From Saposhnikovia divaricata (taxonomy: Eukaryota; Streptophyta; Magnoliopsida; Apiales; Apiaceae), in contig CM071597.1 of the NCBI GenBank assembly GCA_036435485.1, positions 143,279,647 through 143,343,646 on the forward strand: a stretch of 64,000 bases of DNA, written 5' to 3'. Numbering within the stretch: position 1 is the first letter of the stretch; every line of letters starts with the position of its first letter. A program made the translations under genes and the position numbers. Shown piece by piece: positions 11,561-25,114 of this stretch. The notes under the pieces are model-generated. The model was not told where the DNA came from and did not search any database. It saw only the letters and a program-made list of their open reading frames with translations.

Positions 11561-14287
11561 CGAGGTAATCTCGATATATCAAGGAATATTGACTCCCGGC
11601 CTATTTTTGATTAATAAGATGTATACGCCCTTCTATGAGGGTCTTACAATAACCGGCTTATAACTGATATATAACTATCTAGCTTATAAGCCAACAATAA
11701 CATTCAGGGAACAAGTATATCAATTCAACTTGAAAGTAGGCATGCATGCAATGGCATATGTATATCAGCAATCATATATATATATTATTCAATCACAACA
11801 ACAGCCTAAAAGAAGGGAATTGAAACTTGCCTGGTAGTCGAGTACGATAAGGGGTAGTGGTAGCGGGTCCCGGTTCAGCTTGGTGATCTATAAATAGCCA
11901 AGGCATTCGGGATTAATCACTTAACATATTAAAAGTTAAGTTATACTTAATTCGAAACTCGTTCTCGAGTTATCTCGTTATACCCCTTTTAGTGGATTAC
12001 TTTTATCACTGATCCGACCCGACATTCGTTCGTTAATACGACATGTCATTGTACTTATACTTGGGACATACTTAAGTCATATGAGTTCTAAAGTCGATCG
12101 TTACGAACCAATACTATACTCCGAGTTTTATCGTTCGTTTTCTAAGCGTTTTACCAAGGTTATAACCAAGCGGGTTTTTAGGGGTTCGTTCGCGTTTAAC
12201 CTCGACTCGAACATTTTTAATAAATCGAAAAATGATCCTTTTGACATACAGTTTTCTTTCACGCCTTCCTTTTTACCTCTAATATTTATTTACCAAGGTT
12301 CGCCATGACGTTACATAGTTTACGAGGGTTCAATTACAGTTACGAACTTTCGTTTACGGATTCGAACTACTTTTAGTAATTTGGTCATAAATCCTAAACC
12401 GTAAGTCCGTTTCACGTGATCTTTATATCAAAACGAAGCTTAGAACATTACCTATCCTATCATGGCAGATAAGGTCTCTGGACAGTAGGGGTTCGACATG
12501 AAAAATGGCATACAAAACATGGTATTGCAAAATCGGGCATTATAACGGCTGTAAATCGAATATATACCAATTCCGAATCTTCCCCTAAACATAGTATCCA
12601 ACCCAAACAACATATACATGACTTATATACATGAACTGAGGCCAAGCAATGCCTTTCCGTTCATCTAGCTATTCACATCATTAATCCAAAAATCCATACA
12701 TAATCATGCTTATAATCTTAACATAACCATAACTAAGTTATAACTATCATAAACATGCTTAAATCTCAAACAAGGGTTAGGGTTTCAAGAGCTTTATACC
12801 TTCCTTGGAGTGTGTTCTAGCCTCACTAAGCTTTGTATGATCCTTGGGTGGCCTTAAGCTAGCTAAATCAACCATAAAAATCAAAGAAAACCAACATTAG
12901 TTCTTGAAGAACACTATTCACCCTCCTTGTAAATGATTTATTTGAAAATGGAAACAAAGGATTTTGGACTTGAAATTTCTAGGAGATTAGTTTCTTGAAA
13001 TATAGAACTCACCATAAAAATTACAAGATCAAATGATGGTTGGAAGTGGGATTTCCCATTTAGAATTCATGCAAAATTCGAATGGAAGCCAAAGGAGAGA
13101 GTGAAGTGTTTTGCTTGGTTTGTTTTGTTCAATTATGCATCAAGTGGATGAGCCTTGGATAATATCTCATCTCTTTTTACTTTAATAAAGTGATGATGCA
13201 CTAGATGATGTATTTGGCAAGACAAGTGTTGAGTTTTGGATGGTGCTAAGGCTAACCAAGTGGTTGCTTGCTAAGTACTAGTTTAAATCTCTAAGCATGC
13301 TAGTTACTCTAAGCCACTTGGTTGCTAGATATTTATTCTAGTAGCTTGCACAATACTCTTGCTTCCTCTGCTTGTTTCTGTGTCCGGTTATTACCCGTTT
13401 CGATTGATCGTTCGTGAGAATATTTCACGGATTTCTAATTAGGGTTTACCGGGAATCCTCTTTAATATTAATACTTTCATTCTCCATCTTTCATTCTAAC
13501 TTTCCAATTTATATTCCTTAAATCCATTCGTTAAATACTTAAGGCTATCAGTATCCAGGGAACTCTCGGAGAAAATAAAAGTGCGGTTTTTCAGAATCCG
13601 ACAGCTTTTACATACACTTATTTTCCCCCTGGATCACTAATACGAACTCGGAAATCCGTTCCGAATGCTTCTGTATAGTGTCGTCTCATATTATTATATA
13701 CTCCCACCAAACACTATTCGTTCTGTATTCTTTACTTGTTCTCTTAGGGTGGTACAATTGTCCGTATTCTCTTTCGATCGTTCCTTAACCTTTTTACGGA
13801 ACTACTGGATTAATCGTTATCGATCTGGATGACATGAGGGTATTCTCTTGCTTGAAGTTGCCATATCTTATTCCCTTAGAAGATAGATTATTCTTACCTA
13901 TGTTGTCACCCTTTAGCATTCTTCAAGACATAAACATAATAAGGTCGAATTCCATTCATTCTTTCCAAATATCAATAATTACATTGTAGCCATAATCACT
14001 CCTTAGTGGTTTCCTACCTTCATTCTTAAATCAAATATAATAACATCCCAAAATATCAAATCCTCAAAGTTAATATCTCAATTCTTGGATAATAATATTT
14101 AATCCACTGTCCGGTCAAATATTATACCGAAAAAGAATTTGGAATTTCTGAATTCCGATCGTCTCTGCATTCACTTATTTCCTCCGCGTATTACTAATAT
14201 GACTTCGAAACATCCATATCACGTCCCGTACATAGGGTGGCGTGAAAAGTTTTCCAACTTACAAAATCACTATTCATCCACCAAATT

Positions 14288-14360
14288 ACTATGCACGTAC
14301 AGGAAACACTATGCACGTACGGAAAATACTATGCACGTATGGGAAACACTATGCACGTAC
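14288..14360. repeat. 20-bp tandem repeat, 3.7 copies, D left LTR
   Basis: ACTATGCACGTACAGGAAAC and near copies start at 14288, 14308, 14328 and 14348, close to the outer LTR end. Each unit contains TGCACGTA. It is also present in the right LTR at 24774-24846. Confidence 0.95.
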
Positions 14361-14623
14361 TCATTTCCTTTCAAGGATCCATTAGCTCCTTCCTGGATGG
14401 TAGATTATTCTTATCTAGGTTCTCAACCATCGAATTACTCTATTCTGACAATATACCAATGCATCAGGATCATTGTCCAAAGCAATATCCATTCATTACA
14501 ATCATTGTTCTTTGAAACCACCATTCATTAGAGCTGGTGACCTTGTTGTCGGAATCATTGTTCTTCATTTTATCATTACTTAATAAAAAGTTTTAATTAT
14601 ATCCAAAATTTGGGGTTCTTACA

Positions 14624-14660
14624 GTCTCCCCTCCTTAAAAGGATTCCGTCCCGGAATCAG
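14624..14660 (-). other. Polypurine tract and adjoining hairpin of element D
   Basis: On the minus strand, AAGGAGGGGAGAC directly precedes the 3' LTR (TGTAAGAACC). The 37 bases here are identical to element E at 35584-35620. They include GATTCC/GGAATC arms that could form a small hairpin just upstream of the tract. Confidence 0.8.
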
Positions 14661-15924
14661 GTAGGAAGCAAAGAGTCGTTCTACCCTTCCTCAGCACATC
14701 TTCTAGTGCTACAATCCATACTGTATCCTTTTTCCATCAACGTTGCTACTTTTCGTACAACTCACTATCCGGGTTATACTCTTACTCAGTCTTATCCTTA
14801 TTGATACCTGCAGTAACATTGGTATCACTATCACCCTACGATTCGGAGGTAACCTCGCTCATACTGTGCATTTCCTGATCGCTTTAATCTTCGCAATCTC
14901 GATCAATATAGAGAAGTGGAAAGATTTATTGAGAGATCACTATGATCAATTGAACATTTGTTATATTGCATAGTTAGTACAGAAGGGGGCCGGCCTTTAG
15001 TACTTGACAAGCAATTAAACAAGTCATGGCATTCCACTTAGACTTCTATCACATAGACAGATAGTCACGTAGCAGTACCTCCCCTCCTAAAAGGGTTGTT
15101 CTTCTCAATTCATAAAGAAGATGAATAAGAGAGAAGAAGAGAAAAGAGTTCTAAAGGATTATAGAAAGCTTTCATGATTGTAGAATATCATACTCAGAAT
15201 TTACCTCTGAACTATAGAGGTTTATCAAAGAAGAAATTAATCTTAATTATATCCAATACTATTTGATCGCAATCTCACGTGTCAACATATCTTGCTGCTT
15301 TGTCCATTATTCTATGGACAAATACTCTTGTTCAATCTTAGCGATACTCACATTCGGGAAATCTTTCAACCTTTCAGGTTAAATCTTAGATTTCTCACCT
15401 GACATCATTATTACTAACATCCCATATCATGTTACTAGCTTTTTCATAACTATAATATTGACACTATCAGGTTGTCATCCTGAGAATTCATTAGAAAACC
15501 CATTCATAACATTCCTTGCTTCTCATTCCATAGTTGCTTCCCCAGCCCTTTTCTTTATCAATCACATCCTTCTTATTAGCTGATTCTTACTCATTTCTAT
15601 TATTTACTTTCACCTTCACCTCTTTACTGAGACGCCTTTTTGCACTTGGTACCTCCTTATCGGTATTCCGTCACATTTATTCTATAATCATCACGTTATT
15701 CCAATTTAAACTTTCCGAAATGAATCTGGCCCGATCCCTTAAACTTAGATTCATATAATCTACTTCTGCCAACCTTGTTTCTCATCACTTGTTCTTTCCT
15801 ATCCGTGGTTTTCCACAGGTTGTCTTTCGTAAGTCAGACCAGGTCGTATATCTACATGCTCGTACTCCTATCATCTGTCGAACATCTGCATTTTACTGGC
15901 GTAGCCTGGCCACATGAAAACCCG

Positions 15925-16143
15925 TTATGACCGTGCTATAATTTTGGGGGTAAGGCTGGCTCGAATACCGCCGCCCGAACACTTTAAACTCTCAGGTGGC
16001 CCAATAAGTCTTGGGCTCAACCGCCCTTCCCTCCAAATCTCATTAATTCTTTCTACGGGAATACGTTTAGCATCACGAATTATCAACCTCATATTCTCTA
16101 TCTTGTTTGTGCAGAAGTATACTAACACAAACTTGCTTGTCAT
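15925..16143 (-). pseudogene. Integrase C-terminal remnant of element D
   Basis: A 72-codon open stretch contains EIWREGRLSPRLIGP, matching the conserved chromovirus integrase end (KGKLSPRFIGPFEIL in element E). This region follows the catalytic core in Ty3 elements and leads to the chromodomain in chromoviruses. It is interrupted on both sides and is not a functional gene. Confidence 0.7.
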
Positions 16144-19100
16144 TCATCAACATGCCATTTAGCTTATCACTAGCAGTACTTTCTTTATCTTTACGTTGTC
16201 ATCTCCTTTCTTAGAAGAATCACCATCGCTTGTTGTTTACGTTGTGCGTTAATAGCTAACCCTACGGGTTTCAAATCCCTTAGGGAGATAAAGTAATCAT
16301 TATTCCTTATCCATAAGGAACACTTCCTGAACTTGATGTAGATATAACGTGAAGCAGATAGAATTGCAGAAGAGTTTCAAGCATCGCGGCTAGGCCCGGT
16401 TGATGAAACTATCACTTATGCATCTTCCATAAAAGATTGGAAACTTAATGGTTTACTTCATCAATTTTGTACCATGGTCCTGGTTTGCCTCACAACGGGA
16501 CCTTCTAAGGTACGTAATATGCTTAAGACTTCATCAGGAATCGAATCTTTACTTAAACTATTATTACCTTCGATTCTTGCACAATCATCAAAAGGAATGT
16601 AACTTCCTCCACTCCAATATGACCTTCAAGGTCTTTCCAAATATCATTTTGTTTCTTCGGTATGAACATTTATAATTATTCCTTTATACTTAGACTGTCG
16701 GCCACCTCATTGGCCTTTCCTGATAATAATAATTTCTGGTAATCCTTGTTCTCTGGATATATTCCAATTCAACCATTTCTACATCATTCCCATCTTTGTT
16801 GGGTGAAAGCATTCTCCCTTAAGCTCTGCTGATGGAGAAAAATATATTTATCGGTCTTTCTCCATAAGTCATTGCTTCCACCTACCCGTGGGAACTTTAT
16901 CACGTTTATTCCCAATCCTACTTAGGATACTTCTCTTCTTAGTTCTTTCCTTATCTTAGGATAATCTCAACCTTTATAGGTTCAATCCATACTTCCTCAG
17001 GGTTTCATACATGCCTCATCTGGCATTATTGTTACGATGTCATACATCCCTTACCAAAACTTCCATTTTGAAGTTCGGAATATTACTTTTTTGCTTGTAA
17101 GGTTTCATAGGCCATCCTTATCATTCCTCCGGTATTTTCTGGGTACCGGGTATATCAAAATGTCATTGATCAATACTCTAATAATTCTATCTATGTTCTT
17201 TCCAGAACTCTTTTTAATAATCCTTACCGGTCATTGTTGCCTTAGCAAGTCCAGCTCATATCATCTGAAGTCAAAATGTCGTTATTAGGGTTAATGCCAC
17301 CCCTTGTGCATTCCTCAGGGTTTGTCTTAATTTATGGATATCCTATCCTTAATTCAACTGCCAAGGAATTCTTGCATCTTATAATTGGCAATCGGATCAT
17401 GTATCCTTAATAAAGGTCTCTTTTCAATCATTCTCATTTGATAATCGATCGTTGGCTTAATGCCACCCTCTTCTTCCAGATAGTTGTCAGCCTATTTGGC
17501 CTTTCAAAAGGCAACGTATGCCTATCTGCTCTCTTACAGAACTTGGTAATGGTAGCAAGGATGTTTTGGAAGATATTGGTCGAGTTCAACGTGAATCTCT
17601 TAGTACTTATCGTTCTATTCAAATGTACTTGTCTTAGACAAAATTCCTACAGCATACTGTTTAATTTCTGACCTTTTCTATACCCTCTTCATATACCTTC
17701 ATTGTTTACTTTCCTCCGTCATAGTATATTCATGGTATTCATGATACCCTAACATCATACATCTCAAGTCACTATACTTCCATTTTACTCGAAATCTTGG
17801 ATAACCATATACACATGAGTCACTTTAGTACGGGTGACCCCATCCCAAAAAGGTCTAGTGAATTCCAAATCAAAACATGGGTTGTTCGGCAGAAGATTCA
17901 AACGATCTCATTAATGTTTCCTTTATATCAGAAGCCCTTGCAGTCGGTGCTTTCTTAGAAGCAACCCTGCTTTGTCTTTTCATTGCTGGTCTATTCACTT
18001 TCTAGTCCGTTGTGACTTGGCCTCAACTGGCCACACTAAAATAAAAATATATGATTTTAAGGGTTGGCTAATTAGCATTACTTTTCTAGCAATTGCCGGC
18101 ATAGTGTCTTCTTCTTTGATACCTTTCTACCTTTCCAAAACTTTACTCCATATAAGTCTTAATCGACTACTCGGCACCGTCTCCGGTCACCTTTCCTCCA
18201 CTTTTATCTTTTCAACTGTACTTATCAATCCTGCGTGCCACACAAGCTTACCATTCCAGGCATAACATCCTTTTCATTTAAGTCAATCCTGGAATTTCTC
18301 AGTCCGGCTGGTTTCTTATTTACATTTCCTATTTTCGTCCAATCTCACTTCATCATTTTATCACTACCGTCGATTGTAATGCTCAGGGTCCGTTTACTAA
18401 CCCATTTTACAGCATCCTTACCCAAATCACAGGGTTTGCTCCAATTTTTTACTCTCTTCCATGACATTCTCTGATAATCAGAAAGACAAGGTTTGCCAAA
18501 ATTCACCGAATTCCTTTCCAGACTCAGGGAAATTTTGATCAATCTAACCACCTACTGGTAACATTAAGGAGACCAGTTTCGAAACCTGAAGAATAGTTCT
18601 ATGAACCTCCAAGCAGGTGGAATCATAAGCAGTCATAGTTAACGAAATAATCATCATCGGATTGGAAGTTTACCCACTGGAGAGGAATCAATTATATCCA
18701 TCCCTTAAAAGGGAATCAATAGTTTCAAACTGAAACCTGTCACAACGTCCTGATATTCAATACTACCAAATGTCGGTCTACCTAACCCTTTATGCGAAGC
18801 GTCATTGGAAGCACAAAGTCTCCTTTTTCCATTAAGCAATGCCAGCTCTTGGTCATTACCAATTTCACCTTTTAGCTCCAGGAAGATTTTCTCACATTTT
18901 CCTCTTCAACTGCTGATCGTATTACTTGATCTATTATAATTCCATGTCGGAGTAAACTTAAGGTAACTACTATAATCCATTCAAAGAGAAGAAGGAATTT
19001 AATATTCCTCTGAATCACATGCATATAACGTTTCTGGTTCATCATTTAACTGAGTTGAATTAACTCTATACTCAGTCTCTGGCAGTAGTCTCATTACGAG

Positions 19101-20009
19101 TTCATCTTGACTCACTGGTCTTATCTTCCGGTAGGTTCTGAGATCATTGTCTTGCTTACTACTTCCTTATATAACTTTATCCAATCATGCTGTCACTTCC
19201 CAATGTTTTCACTTTCTAACTGACTCATTCATAAAATGGACATTTTTCCTGAATAAAACAATTTCATCAACCTCAATTTGGTTCCATAAATTACAACCTA
19301 TGACATCTGCCTTCTCATGGCGAATTATTACTAACCATATTCATACTTATTCATTTATCAAATGATATGGCACTTACTGCCTCCTTCTCAACTATTCCTA
19401 GGGACTCTGCTCCTCGCCCTAAATCGATGTCTTTGGTAATCATACATCCCTCTAGCTCTTTCTTTGTTAAGATGAAAATCTCTAAGGATTCTCATCTATT
19501 TCCGTATAAGATCTCAAGTAATTCTTCCAATCCTTCTTTCTTGCTGGTACCACATCTGGTAGTCCGGCTATGAATTCAACATGCATCTTCAGATCTCTTA
19601 ATAATATCTCGGTTCTTTATACTCACTTTTCTGAGCACCATATCTTAATCATCACAGTCATTCTGGCTGCGACCCTCATTACCCATGGGTAAGCTCCTTA
19701 TCCTAACAGGATTTCCTTATCTGCTGGAACCTCTTCCGGGTCTCCAGTAGGGTACTCCATCGAATTACCCGCTGATCTTTAGCATATAAAGCATCATCGC
19801 GCTATTGCTCGTATGCCTCAAGGTCAGTCGCCTTACTCGTCGATACGATATCGAGCTAAGTTACTATCATTATACTTACGAGTTCCCATAAGGGTTTTTA
19901 TATGTCATCACTACATTAAGTAGTCCGACTATGAACTTGGCAAGAGTTCTTATTATCTTATTGAATTTATTGTTTTAACGTCACCTCATCTCTGGGGTTT
20001 ATAACGTAA

Positions 20010-20021
20010 GCTCTGATACCA
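20010..20021 (-). other. Primer-binding site of element D (tRNA-iMet)
   Basis: GCTCTGATACCA on the plus strand is the reverse complement of TGGTATCAGAGC. It lies four bases from the right LTR, so in element sense it follows the 5' LTR and sets the orientation as minus. Confidence 0.95.
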
Positions 20022-21355
20022 CTTCTGTAACACCCCCAGATCCGGGTTCCGGGATCCGGTGGTTACGGTTTCCAATTCTGTCCACAACAATTGAACTTCC
20101 CTTAACATAAAATAAATTACGTCTCTATTACCAAACACAACAATATAAAACACACCCGTTATAGTCCCAGAGATAAAATCAGAGTAACAATCATATTTTT
20201 ATTAATCACATTATGAGTTCTTACAATCCAAAAGAATTTCAATATAAATACATACTCTTTGCCATCCATTTACATAAGTCATACTAGACTATATTCTTGG
20301 TACTGAAAGAATAAATATACCCTACCAATAGCTTCTTCTTCAGCTCTGGTAGTCTTATAGTCCTCGCCCGCGTCGAGTGCGCCTTGTGCGAGTCATCTGG
20401 TCTAGCTGTTGTTGTGATATAATAATAAAGCAAGGGTGAGCAATAGCCCACCAACAATAACATATAACTGAACGATAATGTATAACAGTTCAAAAGTATC
20501 TTTCAAACCATATGCCATGCATTTACGGAAATGATGCCAGTATCATATGAACGATGAAGTTACAAGGTAACTTAAAGTATTTGTTTGTAGAAATATCTGC
20601 TACATCAAAGTAAGCGAGATATTCTTATTGTTATTAAGAAGAGGAACTTGCAAGAAAAGGTTGCAACTCCAGTTATGACACTTTTCCAATTCTGCCAACA
20701 GTAATCATGTTGCAGGAAATAAATAAATTTGGATGATGAACCAATGATGGAGTATTCACCGCGCCCGCTGTTCCAATCTTGATGATCAGTCGAGATCGTA
20801 CAGCTCAATTTAGATTTACTACCGGTAGAAGGAAGAACTGACGGCTTTACTTGTATACCGCCTTACTAGCTCTCCCCGGCCAACGGTTGGGCCAAAGGGG
20901 ATGGACCGGCGCTACTCGGCCTCTTACACGACTCCTAGTTCAAATAGAATTCATGATTCTGAATGTAACGTTCGTCCCCCCTTTCCCCAAGTATAATACT
21001 TGTTGATAAGACTCCACAAAGTAGTCGTATCTAGTTGGAAAGGAAAATTTACCAATAACTCCTAAGCTATTACTTGGTAACGGATATCAACTTGTTCCAG
21101 TAATCTTACCCCTCGAAAGATGAGAAGGTAAGCAACGACTTAATAAGTCAACAGCACCCGAGTTGCGGGTGAAGGGAATACTTTATGACCGGGAAGTCGA
21201 CAAGATAAATAACATTTTTCCAAGTAAGGTTCTCTTATTATTAAGGAGATAGACTCAAAGAAGAATGATGTCTGAGAACCTTTCTTGATATAAGATTAAT
21301 AAAAATATGACTCCGAAATATTTTCTGTAATAATCGAAGAAGATAAACCTTATCG

Positions 21356-22046
21356 AGGTTATTCTAAGTATGGAATAAATATTCAGAGAATATTTATTGA
21401 ATTAAAATATTTTACAGATCATTTAGGAATAAGAAAGAATATCTTATATCAGAGTATTTCTCAAAATAATCCCTGAAGAAATATCAGGAGAATATTTATT
21501 GAATAAATAAATATTTAAATGAATATTCAAAACAATATTCATTAATTAATAAGACCTGAAAAGAATATTTAAGGTAATATTCATAATTAATTAGGAATTT
21601 AAATGAATATTCAAAAGTAATATTCATTTAATGAATAATATCCTAAATGAATATCAAGTAATATTCATTTAGTAATCCAAGCCTTAAGGAATATTCGAGA
21701 TAATATTCGATAATTAAATCAAGCTTCAGATGAATATTAAAATAATATTCATCAAGTATTTAATATCTTAAATGAATATTCAAAAGTAATATTTATTTAA
21801 TATAATAATATTCTAAAAGAATATCCAAATAATATTCATTTAGTAGTCTCATCTTTAGAAGAATATTCGAAATAATAATCGATAATTAATTCGACTCTGA
21901 ATGAATATTGACAAATATTATTTGTCGAATGATTACGTTCAAATAATTAATTGAAGTAAGGATCATTAAATAAATAAGCTCGAACGAATATTCAAATAAT
22001 ATTCGTCGCCCAAATAATAGAAAATATTTACTTAAATATTTTCTTC
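21356..22046. repeat. Array of AATATT hairpins in D right LTR
   Basis: Copy of the array at 10870-11560, offset by exactly 10,486 bp, with only isolated base differences. Confidence 0.85.
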
Positions 22047-24773
22047 CGAGGTAATCTCGATATATCAAGGAATATTGACTCCCGGCCTATTTTTGATTAA
22101 TAAGATGTATGCGCCCTTCTATGAGGGTCTTACAATAACCGGCTTATAACTGATATATAACTATCTAGCTTATAAGCCAACAATAACATTCAGGGAACAA
22201 GTATATCAATTCAACTTGAAAGTAGGCATGCATGCAATGGCATATGTATATCAGCAATCATATATATATATTATTCAATCACAACAACAGCCTAAAAGAA
22301 GGGAATTGAAACTTGCCTGGTAGTCGAGTACGGTAAGGGGTAGTGGTAGCGGGTCCCGGTTCAGCTTGGTGATCTATAAATAGCCAAGGCATTCGGGATT
22401 AATCACTTAACATATTAAAAGTTAAGTTATACTTAATTCGAAACTCGTTCTCGAGTTATCTCGTTATACCCCTTTTAGTGGATTACTTTTATCACTGATC
22501 CGACCCGACATTCGTTCGTTAATACGACATGTCATTGTACTTATACTTGGGACATACTTAAGTCATATGAGTTCTAAAGTCGATCGTTACGAACCAATAC
22601 TATACTCCGAGTTTTATCGTTCGTTTTCTAAGCGTTTTACCAAGGTTATAACCAAGCGGGTTTTTAGGGGTTCGTTCGCGTTTAACCTCGACTCGAACAT
22701 TTTTAATAAATCGAAAAATGATCCTTTTGACATACAGTTTTCTTTCACGCCTTCCTTTTTACCTCTAATATTTATTTACCAAGGTTCGCCATGACGTTAC
22801 ATAGTTTACGAGGGTTCAATTACAGTTACGAACTTTCGTTTACGGATTCGAACTACTTTTAGTAATTTGGTCATAAATCCTAAACCGTAAGTCCGTTTCA
22901 CGTGATCTTTATATCAAAACGAAGCTTAGAACATTACCTATCCTATCATGGCAGATAAGGTCTCTGGACAGTAGGGGTTCGACATGAAAAATGGCATACA
23001 AAACATGGTATTGCAAAATCGGGCATTATAACGGCTGTAAATCGAATATCTACCAATTCCGAATCTTCCCCTAAACATAGTATCCAACCCAAACAACATA
23101 TACATGACTTATATACATGAACTGAGGCCAAGCAATGCCTTTCCGTTCATCTAGCTATTCACATCATTAATCCAAAAATCCATACATAATCATGCTTATA
23201 ATCTTAACATAACCATAACTAAGTTATAACTATCATAAACATGCTTAAATCTCAAACAAGGGTTAGGGTTTCAAGAGCTTTATACCTTTCTTGGAGTGTG
23301 TTCTAGCCTCACTAAGCTTTGTATGATCCTTGGGTGGCCTTAAGCTAGCTAAATCAACCATAAAAATCAAAGAAAACCAACATTAGTTCTTGAAGAACAC
23401 TATTCACCCTCCTTGTAAATGATTTATTTGAAAATGGAAACAAAGGATTTTGGACTTGAAATTTCTAGGAGATTAGTTTCTTGAAATATAGAACTCACCA
23501 TAAAAATTACAAGATCAAATGATGGTTGGAAGTGGGATTTCCCCCTTGGAATTCATGCAAAATTCGAATGGAAGCCAAAGGAGAGAGTGAAGTGTTTTGC
23601 TTGGTTTGTTTTGTTCAATTATGCATCAAGTGGATGAGCCTTGGATAATATCTCATCTCTTTTTACTTTAATAAAGTGATGATGCACTAGATGATGTATT
23701 TGGCAAGACAAGTGTTGAGTTTTGGATGGTGCTAAGGCTAACCAAGTGGTTGCTTGCTAAGTACTAGTTTAAATCTCTAAGCATGCTAGTTACTCTAAGC
23801 CACTTGGTTGCTAGATATTTATTCTAGTAGCTTGCACAATACTCTTGCTTCCTCTGCTTGTTTCTGTGTCCGGTTATTACCCGTTTCGATTGATCGTTCG
23901 TGAGAATATTTCACGGATTTCTAATTAGGGTTTACCGGGAATCCTCTTTAATATTAATACTTTCATTCTCCATCTTTCATTCTAACTTTCCAATTTACAT
24001 TCCTTAAATCCATTCGTTAAATACTTAAGGCTATCAGTATCCAGGGAACTCTCGGAGAAAATAAAAGTGCGGTTTTTCAGAATCCGACAGCTTTTACATA
24101 CACTTATTTTCCCCCTGGATCACTAATACGAACTCGGAAATCCGTTCCGAATGCTTCTGTATAGTGTCGTCTCATATTATTATATACTCCCACCAAACAC
24201 TATTCGTTCTGTATTCTTTACTTGTTCTCTTAGGGTGGTACAATTGTCCGTATTCTCTTTCGATCGTTCCTTAACCTTTTTACGGAACTACTGGATTAAT
24301 CGTTATCGATCTGGATGACATGAGGGTATTCTCTTGCTTGAAGTTGCCATATCTTATTCCCTTAGAAGATAGATTATTCTTACCTATGTTGTCACCCTTT
24401 AGCATTCTTCAAGACATAAACATAATAAGGTCGAATTCCATTCATTCTTTCCAAATATCAATAATTACATTGTAGCCATAATCACTCCTTAGTGGTTTCC
24501 TACCTTCATTCTTAAATCAAATATAATAACATCCCAAAATATCAAATCCTCAAAGTTAATATCTCAATTCTTGGATAATAATATTTAATCCACTGTCCGG
24601 TCAAATATTATACCGAAAAAGAATTTGGAATTTCTGAATTCCGATCGTCTCTGCATTCACTTATTTCCTCCGCGTATTACTAATATGACTTCGAAACATC
24701 CATATCACGTCCCGTACATAGGGTGGCGTGAAAAGTTTTCCAACTTACAAAATCACTATTCATCCACCAAATT

Positions 24774-24846
24774 ACTATGCACGTACAGGAAACACTATGC
24801 ACGTACGGGAAATACTATGCACGTATGGGAAACACTATGCACGTAC
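24774..24846. repeat. 20-bp tandem repeat, D right LTR
   Basis: Same 3.7-copy repeat as at 14288-14360; one unit differs by a single base (ACGGGAAA for ACGGAAAA). Confidence 0.95.
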
Positions 24847-25109
24847 TCATTTCCTTTCAAGGATCCATTAGCTCCTTCCTGGATGGTAGATTATTCTTAT
24901 CTAGGTTCTCAACCATCGAATTACTCTATTCTGACAATATACCAATGCATCAGGATCATTGTCCAAAGCAATATCCATTCATTACAATCATTGTTCTTTG
25001 AAACCACCATTCATTAGAGCTGGTGACCTTGTTGTCGGAATCATTGTTCTTCATTTTATCATTACTTAATAAAAAGTTTTAATTATATCCAAAATTTGGG
25101 GTTCTTACA

Positions 25110-25114
25110 AGGCT
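25110..25114. repeat. Right target-site duplication of element D (AGGCT)
   Basis: AGGCT follows the last base of the right LTR and is identical to 9535-9539. Confidence 0.96.

Larger units (their letters stand above)
9540..14623 (-). repeat. Left LTR of element D (3' LTR in element sense, 5084 bp)
   Basis: Plus-strand ends are TGTAACACCCCC and GGGTTCTTACA. Notable contents: a conserved stem-loop near 9941-9966, an arginine-rich mini-ORF (9869-9910), an AATATT hairpin array (10870-11560) and a 20-bp tandem repeat (14288-14360). Short open frames inside are present in both LTR copies only because the copies are nearly identical. I see no host gene in this 5 kb. Confidence 0.95.
14624..20025 (-). 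pseudogene. Interior of element D, degenerate Ty3 gag-pol
   Basis: 5.4 kb between the LTRs, stop-ridden on both strands. In element sense the primer site is at the right end and the purine tract at the left. The recognisable part is the integrase C-terminal region at 15925-16143. Further left, stretches near 15365-15410 and 15790-15840 resemble the end of integrase in element E. A second C/T-rich stretch on the plus strand (15078-15095) looks like another polypurine tract. I found no convincing RT, protease or zinc-knuckle motif in the rest by eye. Confidence 0.7.
9540..25109 (-). mobile_element. Element D: Ty3/gypsy LTR retrotransposon with 5.1-kb LTRs, minus strand
   Basis: 15,570 bp with two 5084-bp LTRs and a 5402-bp interior. 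Orientation is fixed by the primer site (complement GCTCTGATACCA) next to the right LTR and the purine tract next to the left LTR. A degenerate integrase C-terminus in the minus strand (GRLSPRLIGP) indicates a chromovirus, most like Tekay/Del from memory. No intact coding region remains, so it would need helper proteins. I noted about 15 LTR differences by eye, about 0.3 percent, so the insertion is recent. It splits C's gag. Confidence 0.93.
20026..25109 (-). repeat. Right LTR of element D (5' LTR in element sense, 5084 bp)
   Basis: Same length and ends as the left LTR. I noted about 15 substitutions and no length change. It carries the same mini-ORF (20355-20396), stem-loop (20428-20453), hairpin array (about 21356-22046) and 20-bp repeat (24774-24846). 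As the promoter-bearing copy it would start minus-strand transcription into the interior. Confidence 0.95.

Noticed and set aside
14139..14531. 130-codon open frame in D's left LTR, repeated at 24625-25017
   Set aside because: It spans the 20-bp tandem repeat and is on the sense opposite to the element. It is present twice only because the LTRs are near-identical copies.
16448..19573. Several 60-97-codon open frames on the plus strand of D's interior
   Set aside because: D's coding sense is minus. These are chance frames in degenerate sequence without motifs.
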